The notes beneath the pieces are model-generated. The model was given only the letters and a program-made list of their open reading frames with translations. It did not search any database and was not told the DNA's origin. Of a stretch of DNA of 7,629 nt, positions 1 through 4,941 are shown one piece after another. The DNA comes from Betaproteobacteria bacterium (lineage in GTDB: Bacteria > Pseudomonadota > Gammaproteobacteria > Burkholderiales > SG8-39): NCBI GenBank assembly GCA_005884335.1, contig VBCJ01000094.1:1-7629 (forward strand). The letters run 5' to 3'. The position numbers and the translations under genes are program-made. Each line of letters starts with the position of its first letter. The first letter of the stretch is position 1.

Positions 1-178
1 CTTTGCCGAGTTTTCTCGCGCCCGCGCTGTAGTAGCCGAGCCCCGGCGCGTAGAGCGCGAGCTCCATGTAGCGCGCGAAACTGATCCAGCCGCCGCTTGC
101 CGTGATTTCGCCGCGAATGTGCTCGGCAACGCGATTGCTGTGCTCGCGCGCATGCGGCGTAGGCTCGGGGAGCTCCAT
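1..178 (-). CDS. MidA-family SAM-dependent methyltransferase, N-terminal part
   Basis: The reverse strand from the ATG at 178 encodes 59 residues that run off the left edge, so only the amino end is visible. Residues 29-51 (GGWISFARYMELALYAPGLG followed by YYS) match the conserved start of the MidA/NDUFAF7 (COG1565, DUF185) family, in which Gly-Gly-x-Ile-x-Phe-x-x-Tyr-Met leads into Leu-Tyr-x-Pro-x-x-Gly-Tyr-Tyr. Family members are class I SAM methyltransferases; the mitochondrial one methylates an arginine of a complex I subunit, while the bacterial substrate is not established. An in-frame stop at 206-208 limits the start, and 178 is the first ATG. No clear Shine-Dalgarno precedes it. The gene diverges from the dehydrogenase at 218 with 39 bases between starts. 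Family assignment is firm; the SAM-binding motifs lie outside the window. Confidence 0.85.
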   Translation of the reverse strand, partial: MELPEPTPHAREHSNRVAEHIRGEITASGGWISFARYMELALYAPGLGYYSAGARKLGK

Positions 179-217
179 ATCGGGAATGGAAAGAGTATTC
201 CGGTATCATTCTAGGCC
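179..217. promoter_or_regulatory. Divergent intergenic region with overlapping candidate -10 elements
   Basis: Only 39 bases separate the two divergent starts. A rightward -10-like TATCAT sits at 204-209, eight bases before the ATG at 218. A leftward -10-like TAGAAT reads from 213 to 208 on the reverse strand and would leave an untranslated leader of about 20 bases before the start at 178. The two hexamers overlap by two bases, so both promoters could not easily be used on one molecule at once. I see no convincing -35 for either direction. This is inference from hexamer matches only. Confidence 0.3.
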
Positions 218-967
218 ATGAGCGAACCGCTTTCAGGGAAAGTTGTGCTCGTCACCGGCGGCGCGAAACGCGTCGGCGCGGCGATCGCCCGCCGCCTGCA
301 TCGCGAGGGCGCGAACCTGATGCTGCACTACCGGGGCTCGGAGCGCGAGGCGAGAGCGCTGCGCGCCGAATTGAACGCCGCGCGCGCCGATTCCGTCGCG
401 CTGGTGCAGGCGGACTTGCTCGACATCTCGGGTTTGTCGGAAATCGTGAGGAACACGATCGGTCGCTTCGAGAGGCTCGACGCGCTGATCAACAACGCTT
501 CGACCTTCTTTCCGACACCCGTCGGCGATATAACTCAAGCGACCTGGGACAGCCTCATGGGCGCGAATCTCAGGGCGCCGCTTTTTCTTTCGCAAGCCGC
601 TGCGCCACACCTCAAGAAGACCGGCGGGGCGATCGTCAATATCACCGACATCCACGCCGACCGGCCGCTCAAGAATTACGTGATCTACTCGGTCGCCAAA
701 GCGGGTCTCGCGGGTCTCACGCGCTCGCTTGCGCGCGAGCTCGCGCCCGATGTTCGCGTAAACGGCGTGGCGCCCGGCGCCATCATCTGGCCCGAGGACG
801 GATCGTGGGACGACCTCACGCGCCAGCGCATCGTCTCGCACACGCTGCTCCGGCGCACCGGCGATCCCGACGACGTCGCCCGCGCCGTTTATTATCTGAT
901 TGCAGAGGCGCCTTACGTCACTGGGCAAATCATCGCCGTCGATGGAGGCAGGAGCATCAACCTATGA
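218..967 (+). CDS. SDR-family pteridine reductase (PTR1/FolM-like)
   Basis: This 249-residue NAD(P)H-dependent short-chain dehydrogenase has the cofactor loop TGGAKRVG (residues 13-20). Its arginine (R18) is the PTR1/FolM variant of the usual TGxxxGxG and is known in PTR1 to favour NADPH. NNAS follows at 92-95 and YSVAK at 157-161. The position that is the catalytic serine in most SDRs is aspartate D144 (NITDIH), exactly 13 residues before Y157. This gives the Asp-Tyr-Lys set of Leishmania PTR1. The neighbouring TFFPT also matches the pterin-stacking segment of PTR1. Predicted role: cytosolic reduction of dihydropterin or dihydrofolate-type substrates. Which pterin is used (dihydromonapterin as in E. 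coli FolM, biopterin or folate) cannot be read from sequence. It overlaps ttcA by four bases (ATGA), implying translational coupling. No good ribosome site precedes the start. Confidence 0.88.
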   Translation: MSEPLSGKVVLVTGGAKRVGAAIARRLHREGANLMLHYRGSEREARALRAELNAARADSVALVQADLLDISGLSEIVRNTIGRFERLDALINNASTFFPTPVGDITQATWDSLMGANLRAPLFLSQAAAPHLKKTGGAIVNITDIHADRPLKNYVIYSVAKAGLAGLTRSLARELAPDVRVNGVAPGAIIWPEDGSWDDLTRQRIVSHTLLRRTGDPDDVARAVYYLIAEAPYVTGQIIAVDGGRSINL

Positions 968-1812
968 ACGCGCCCGAAAAAATCTATTTCACCCGCAAAC
1001 AGCGCTTCGAGGCGGGAAAGCTCGAAAAACGCCTGTGCCGGCTCGTCGGCGAGGCGATCGGCGACTACGACATGATCCGCGCGGGGGACCGCGTCATGGT
1101 GTGCCTCTCCGGCGGCAAGGACAGCTACGGGCTGCTCGACGTGCTCTTGAAGCTGCGCGGGCGCTCGCCGGTTTCCTTCGACCTCATCGCCGTCAACCTC
1201 GATCAACGCCACCCCGGGTACCCCGAGCGCGTCTTGCCCGATTACCTCGACTCGCTCGGCATTCCCTACCGCATCGAGGTGCAGGACACCTATTCCGTCG
1301 TGAAGCGGGTCGTCCCCGACGGCGAGACGATGTGCGGGCTGTGCTCGCGGCTGCGTCGCGGTGTCCTCTATCGCGTCGCGCGCGAGGTGGGCGCGACCAA
1401 GATCGCCCTGGGCCACCACCGCGACGACATCCTGGAGACGTTTTTCCTGAACCTCTTCTTCGGAGGCAGGATGAAGGCGATGTCGCCCAAACTCCAATCC
1501 GACGACGGACAGCACGTCGTGATCCGCCCCCTCGCTTACGTGGCGGAGTCCGACCTCCAAGCCTATGCCGAAGCGAGGAAATTCCCGATCATCCCCTGCG
1601 ACCTGTGCGGCTCGCAGCCCGCGCTGCAGCGGAAGCAGGTGAAGGAGATGCTGCGCGAGTGGGAAAAGCGCCACCCCGGGCGGGTGGACTCGATGTTCCG
1701 CGCCCTTTCCAATCTCGTGCCTTCCCATCTCATGGACCGCAAGCTCTTCGATTTCGCGGCGGTGCGCGCGTCCGGAAGAACGTCGGCCGACGGCGACAAG
1801 GCGTTCGACTAG
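964..1812 (+). CDS. ttcA: tRNA 2-thiocytidine(32) synthetase TtcA
   Basis: The 282-residue protein matches TtcA, the ATP-dependent iron-sulfur enzyme that thiolates cytidine 32 of certain tRNAs. The PP-loop SGGKDS is at residues 49-54. The Cys-x-x-Cys pair MCGLCS has C124 and C127, and a second pair in PCDLCG has C212 and C215. In E. coli TtcA three such cysteines hold a [4Fe-4S] cluster that receives the sulfur. GHHRDDILETFFLNLF at 150-165 is the usual ATP-pyrophosphatase helix. The frame is open further upstream, to 805, but that part only overlaps the dehydrogenase gene. The ATG at 964 is preferred because AGGAG at 950-954 lies nine bases before it, the protein then has family length, and it forms an ATGA overlap with the preceding stop. 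The C-terminal 15 or so residues are low-complexity and look dispensable. Confidence 0.96.
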   Translation: MNAPEKIYFTRKQRFEAGKLEKRLCRLVGEAIGDYDMIRAGDRVMVCLSGGKDSYGLLDVLLKLRGRSPVSFDLIAVNLDQRHPGYPERVLPDYLDSLGIPYRIEVQDTYSVVKRVVPDGETMCGLCSRLRRGVLYRVAREVGATKIALGHHRDDILETFFLNLFFGGRMKAMSPKLQSDDGQHVVIRPLAYVAESDLQAYAEARKFPIIPCDLCGSQPALQRKQVKEMLREWEKRHPGRVDSMFRALSNLVPSHLMDRKLFDFAAVRASGRTSADGDKAFD

Positions 1813-1818
1813 AACGCC
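1800..1818 (+). terminator. Stem-loop spanning the ttcA stop codon
   Basis: GGCGTTC (1800-1806) and GAACGCC (1812-1818) form a perfect seven-base-pair stem with loop GACTA. The stem contains the last codons and the TAG stop of ttcA. No T-run follows, only a short A/T-rich stretch at 1827-1832. It may therefore be an RNA-stabilising or Rho-assisted 3' end rather than a classical intrinsic terminator. Confidence 0.3.
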
Positions 1819-1849
1819 GGGCGTGGAATATTACCGGTCGCCGCCTCTC

Positions 1850-1873
1850 GGGGGCGTCAAACCCCCTCCTTTC
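1850..1873 (+). terminator. Weak G5/C5 hairpin after ttcA
   Basis: Five G (1850-1854), a seven-base loop and five C (1862-1866) can pair, followed by TCCTTTC. It lies in the 111-base gap between ttcA and the DUF3750 gene and is placed where a terminator would be expected. The T-run is poor, so this is a weak call. Apart from this hairpin and the stem at 1800-1818, I see only a partial direct repeat in the gap. Confidence 0.2.
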
Positions 1874-1923
1874 GGCCCCGTTGAACGAAATGAAGGCGTC
1901 ACGCTCTATCTGTAAAACGGGCA

Positions 1924-2724
1924 ATGAAGCATTCAATGAGGCGTCACGTGAGCATCGTCAGCTTTATCCTCGTCGCAGGCGCGGTCGCGCTCGCCGCGGC
2001 GATGGTCGGCCGGGTTACCGCGCAGGACTGGCGCAGCGCGAGCCAGGAGCCGGTGGGCCTCGCGCCCGACCCTGGGAGCGCCCGGGATGCGATCATCCAG
2101 GTCTACGCGGCCCGCGTCATCGGATGGCGGGGCGTTTTCGGCGTCCACACCTGGATCGCGGTGAAACCGGCCGCGGCAGCGGAATACACGGTGTACGAGA
2201 TCATCGGCTGGCGCCTGCGCTCGCAGGACACCGCGCTCGTGGTGCGGCATCGCGCGCCCGACATGCGCTGGTTCGGATCGGCGCCCGAGCTGGTCGCCGA
2301 AAAGCGCGGTGCGGGCGTCGAAGAACTCATCACACGCATCGACAAGGCCGCGCATTCCTATCCCTGGGCCGGCGAATACACCATGTGGCCCGGTCCGAAC
2401 TCGAACACTTTCACCGCCTGGGTGCTGCGCGCGGTGCCCGAGCTCGAAGCCGATTTGCCCCCGACCGCGATCGGCAAGGATTATTCCGGGAAGAAACTCG
2501 TCGGGTCCGCCCCGAGCGGACGCGGCTTGCAGTTTTCGTTGTTCGGGCTCGCCGGCTTCACCGCGAGCGCGGTCGAGGGCTTCGAAGTGAACCTCTTCGG
2601 CTTGAGCTTCGGAGTCAATCCTTTCGATCCCTCGCTCAAGCTGCCTCTTGTAGGCCGCGTCGGCCCGGCGCGCGCGTTTGCGTCGAAAACCGACGAAGCC
2701 CCCGCGCACAAACACGCCCTTTAG
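1924..2724 (+). CDS. DUF3750-family protein with N-terminal signal or anchor
   Basis: This 266-residue protein begins with a positively charged stretch (KHSMRRH) and a hydrophobic segment at about residues 9-28. That is a signal peptide or single membrane anchor; a possible cleavage follows VTAQ near 34. The rest should be periplasmic. From residue 56 it matches my memory of the DUF3750 family: AIIQVYAARVIGWRGVFGVH, then TWIAVKP, YTVYEIIGWRL, the aromatic PDMRWFG, and the hallmark WPGPNSNTF at 155-163 followed by AVPELEADLPPTAIGKDY. The family's function is unknown. The pairing of an early histidine (H75 in VHTW) with a later NSNTF motif recalls circularly permuted papain-like folds, where a Cys follows the Asn, but here Ser stands in that place. 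That likeness is only a hypothesis. The ribosome site before the ATG at 1924 is weak; M5 (1936) is an alternative start. Confidence 0.8.
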   Translation: MKHSMRRHVSIVSFILVAGAVALAAAMVGRVTAQDWRSASQEPVGLAPDPGSARDAIIQVYAARVIGWRGVFGVHTWIAVKPAAAAEYTVYEIIGWRLRSQDTALVVRHRAPDMRWFGSAPELVAEKRGAGVEELITRIDKAAHSYPWAGEYTMWPGPNSNTFTAWVLRAVPELEADLPPTAIGKDYSGKKLVGSAPSGRGLQFSLFGLAGFTASAVEGFEVNLFGLSFGVNPFDPSLKLPLVGRVGPARAFASKTDEAPAHKHAL

Positions 2725-2766
2725 CCCGGTTCCTCGTTTCTAGTAACCCGCGCTATCCGCGCCCGT

Positions 2767-2779
2767 TACAATTGAGGGC
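2767..2779 (+). promoter_or_regulatory. Candidate -10 element for a leaderless GTG start
   Basis: TACAAT (2767-2772) matches the sigma-70 -10 consensus at five of six positions and ends seven bases before the GTG at 2780. That spacing would place the transcript start at or next to the start codon. A purine run (GAGG, 2774-2777) lies too close to the GTG to act as a normal ribosome site. No good -35 is visible. This is inference from position. Confidence 0.35.
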
Positions 2780-3871
2780 GTGAAGCCCGATTCGCCCTCC
2801 GCCCGGGAAGTGCTGCTCGTCGGCAGCGTCGGTCTGAGAGACAGCGAGGAGGTGTTTCGCACCGTGGGGCCGCTCCTTGGCGGCCGCATGAAACGCATCC
2901 CGGACGGCGAGACCGGGCCGCGGACGTCGTGGGTGTCGCGCCTGCGCTTCGTGCTCGAGGACAATCCTTCCTTCGAAGACGACCCGCAGGAGGTCGCTGC
3001 GGGGGGCCGCATCACCCATCCCACCGAAGGCACGCGCACTTGGAAGGGCTCGGCCGTCATTGCGCGCGGCGCGCCGCCGCCGCCGCGCATGCGCCTCAAA
3101 GCGGGCGTGCGGCCGGAAGAGCTCCGCATCGGCAGGCTCGGTTATCCCGAAGCCGCGATCGACTCCTACAAGAGACTCTGCGCGTTGCGCGATCAGGGCG
3201 TCGTGCCGAAGCACTTGCGCTTTCAGGTTTCGCTGCCGACCACCGCGGCGTTTCTGAATGCACACCTCGTCTACGAGCACCACGCAATCGTGGAGCCGAT
3301 CTATCGCGGGCAGCTTTTCCGCGAGGTGGATGAGATCTGCGAGACGGTCCCGCACGAGGACCTCGCCATCCAGTGGGACGTCTCGACCGAGATGGGTCAA
3401 TGGGAAGACGTGCGCCACGCGCATTTTCCCGATGTAAAGGCGGGGGTCATCGAGCGCCTCGCCATGCCCTGCAACCGCGTTCCGTGCGACGTGGAGCTGG
3501 GCGTGCACCTTTGCTACGGTAGCTACGGCGGCCGTCACTGGAAGGAGCCGGAGAGCGCCGCCAACATGGTAGAGGTCCACAACCGGCTCATCCGGTCGCT
3601 CGACCGGCCCCTGGCCTACGTTCACATGCCGGTGCCGGTGGGTCGCAACGACGAGGCCTATTTCGCCCCGCTTCTGGAGTTGAAACTGCATCGCCAGACG
3701 AAACTCTTCCTCGGGCTGGTGCACGACTCGGACGGCGTCGCGGGCACGCGCCACCGCATCGCCGTCGCGGCGAAATACGCGAGCGACTTCGGCATCGCAG
3801 CCGAGTGCGGCTTCGGCCGCCGGCCGCCGGGAACGGTTCCCAACTTGCTGCGCGTACACTCTGAAGTCTGA
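2780..3871 (+). CDS. UROD/MetE-like (cobalamin-independent methionine synthase-fold) protein
   Basis: This 363-residue protein resembles stand-alone proteins of the UROD/MetE-like superfamily. Visible landmarks are GSVGLRD (15-21), RIPDGETG (39-46), AIQWDVSTEMG (196-206), VHLCYGSYGG (242-251), YVHMPVP (280-286), GLVHDSDG (312-319) and ECGFGRR (342-348). In MetE the zinc that activates the thiol substrate is held by His-x-Cys, a Glu and a Cys within a Cys-Gly motif. H243, C245 and C343 fit three of these ligands, and IQWD echoes the IQxDEP substrate strand. It is about half the size of E. coli MetE and has one barrel, so a methyltransfer or thiol-activating reaction is plausible but the substrate is unknown. 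The GTG at 2780 is the first likely start; an alternative GTG at about 2810 would remove ten residues. It sits alone, 55 bases after the DUF3750 gene and 17 before the binding-protein gene. Confidence 0.72.
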   Translation: MKPDSPSAREVLLVGSVGLRDSEEVFRTVGPLLGGRMKRIPDGETGPRTSWVSRLRFVLEDNPSFEDDPQEVAAGGRITHPTEGTRTWKGSAVIARGAPPPPRMRLKAGVRPEELRIGRLGYPEAAIDSYKRLCALRDQGVVPKHLRFQVSLPTTAAFLNAHLVYEHHAIVEPIYRGQLFREVDEICETVPHEDLAIQWDVSTEMGQWEDVRHAHFPDVKAGVIERLAMPCNRVPCDVELGVHLCYGSYGGRHWKEPESAANMVEVHNRLIRSLDRPLAYVHMPVPVGRNDEAYFAPLLELKLHRQTKLFLGLVHDSDGVAGTRHRIAVAAKYASDFGIAAECGFGRRPPGTVPNLLRVHSEV

Positions 3872-3888
3872 GCTGACCTTCCTCCCAC

Positions 3889-4860
3889 GTGAACCGTTTC
3901 GCATTTCTGTTTGTAATGTTCGCCGCCGCGGCGCACGGACCGGCGCTCGGCCAAGCTCCGGCCTGGCCGCAAAAACCCGTGCGCGTGCTGGTGGGTCTCG
4001 CGCCCGGGGGCAACCCGGACACGCTCGCGCGCATGCTCGCGTCGAAGTGGGGCGATGTCTTCGGGCAGCAGTTCGTCGTCGAGAACCGCCCCGGAGCAGG
4101 CAGCACGATTGCCGCCGACCTTACCGCCAAGGCCGCGCCCGACGGCTACACCGTCCTCATCAGCGACAGCAGCGTCATCACCACGGCGCCGCACCTCTAC
4201 AAAACCCTGCCGTACGATCCGTTCCGCGATCTTCAAGCCGTGTCGCTCGCGGTGGTGGTCCCGATGTGGCTGGTGGTGCACCCGTCGGTGCCCGCCAATT
4301 CGATCCAGGAGCTGGTTGCGTTGGCGAAATCAAGAAAAGAGCCCATGCCCTACGCTTCCTCGGGCAATGGCTCGATCCACCACATCACGATGGAGCTGTT
4401 CAAGGCCGATACAGGCGTGAGTTTCACGCATGTGCCGTTCAAGGGCGCGGGCCAGTCGGTCCCGGCGATGATCGCGGGCGACGTGAAGCTCGGCTTCATC
4501 GGCTACCCCGCGGCGGCGGGGGCCATCAAGACCGGGCGCCTGCGCGTGCTTGCCTTCAGCATGGCGAAACGCTCCACGCTCACGCCCGAGATCCAGACCG
4601 TTGCCGAGACTGTCGCGCCGGGGTTCGACATGTCGGCGCCGCTCGGCGTTTTCGTCGCCGCGCGCACGCCGCACGAGCTCGTCGCTCGGCTGAGCCGTGC
4701 GGTGAACGCAGCGGTGCGCTCGCCCGATCTGCTCGAGCGCATGGCCGCGATCGGCATGGAGCCGGCCGGAACGACACCCGAACAGTACGAGAAACTACTG
4801 CGCGAGGAGTACGCGCGCTTCGGGAGTCTTATCCGAAGGATAGGGATGCGGCTCGATTAG
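3889..4860 (+). CDS. Bug-family (TctC-like) periplasmic solute-binding receptor
   Basis: This 323-residue protein is a tripartite tricarboxylate transporter receptor of the Bug family, which binds small carboxylates or similar ligands in the periplasm. The signal peptide is residues 1-22, with a probable cut after LGQA. The mature start WPQKPVRVLVGLAPGGNPDT shows the classic P-x-K-P-V-R and P-G-G-x-x-D motifs. ENRPGAGSTIAA (65-76), APDGYTVL (83-90), the YASSGNGSIHH loop (155-165) and THVPFKGAG (180-188) also fit the family. The GTG at 3889 is chosen because an in-frame TGA lies at 3874-3876 and the next ATG (3916) would remove the first part of the signal. No ribosome site is visible. No genes for the TctA/TctB membrane partners are in the window, as is common for the expanded Bug receptors of betaproteobacteria. 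The ligand cannot be predicted. Confidence 0.93.
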   Translation: MNRFAFLFVMFAAAAHGPALGQAPAWPQKPVRVLVGLAPGGNPDTLARMLASKWGDVFGQQFVVENRPGAGSTIAADLTAKAAPDGYTVLISDSSVITTAPHLYKTLPYDPFRDLQAVSLAVVVPMWLVVHPSVPANSIQELVALAKSRKEPMPYASSGNGSIHHITMELFKADTGVSFTHVPFKGAGQSVPAMIAGDVKLGFIGYPAAAGAIKTGRLRVLAFSMAKRSTLTPEIQTVAETVAPGFDMSAPLGVFVAARTPHELVARLSRAVNAAVRSPDLLERMAAIGMEPAGTTPEQYEKLLREEYARFGSLIRRIGMRLD

Positions 4861-4865
4861 CTGTG

Positions 4866-4893
4866 CCCCGCAGTCCGGGGAGATGTCCTTTTT
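4866..4893 (+). terminator. Possible intrinsic terminator after the Bug receptor gene
   Basis: CCCCG (4866-4870) and CGGGG (4876-4880) form a five-pair G/C stem around loop CAGTC, starting six bases past the receptor's stop codon. Five T follow at 4889-4893, eight bases after the stem. Position and stem are right, but the distance to the T-run is longer than in canonical terminators. Confidence 0.4.
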
Positions 4894-4896
4894 CGT

Positions 4897-4925
4897 TTGT
4901 CAAATTCATTTTGACATGCTAATCT
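4897..4925 (+). promoter_or_regulatory. Candidate sigma-70 promoter for the HTH-aminotransferase gene
   Basis: The AT-rich stretch at 4889-4940 stands out from its GC-rich surroundings. TTGTCA (4897-4902, five of six to TTGACA) is followed after 17 bases by TAATCT (4920-4925), preceded by TGC at 4917-4919 as in an extended -10. The -10 itself is poor, with three of six matches. Predicted transcription start is near 4932, leaving a leader of about ten bases. The perfect TTGACA at 4911-4916 has no usable -10 at normal spacing. Confidence 0.4.
4898..4916. promoter_or_regulatory. Perfect 7+7 inverted repeat, candidate operator
   Basis: TGTCAAA (4898-4904) and TTTGACA (4910-4916) are exact reverse complements around a five-base centre TTCAT. 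The dyad lies between the proposed -35 and -10 and ends 25 bases before the start codon of a gene whose product begins with a helix-turn-helix domain. Binding there would block the promoter, which makes self-repression a reasonable guess. The repeat is seen directly; its role is inferred. Confidence 0.45.
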
Positions 4926-4941
4926 TTCGAAAAATCCAACC

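Noticed and set aside
1889..1948. Imperfect direct repeat AGGCGTCACG (1894-1903 and 1939-1948)
   Set aside because: Only ten bases, one copy inside coding sequence, no dyad and no known site; likely chance or a small duplication.
900..2783. Forward open frame of 627 codons crossing ttcA and the DUF3750 gene
   Set aside because: Arg/Pro/Gly-rich shadow of two well-supported genes in another frame, and it spans an intergenic gap.
2753..3904. Reverse-strand open frame of 383 codons opposite the MetE-like gene
   Set aside because: No recognisable motif; composition is that of an antisense shadow, whereas the + strand frame carries MetE-like motifs.
4911..4916. Perfect TTGACA considered as the -35 of the fusion gene
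   Set aside because: Sequences 16-18 bases downstream do not resemble a -10; the overlapping TTGTCA with TGCTAATCT fits better, and TTGACA is explained as the right arm of the dyad.
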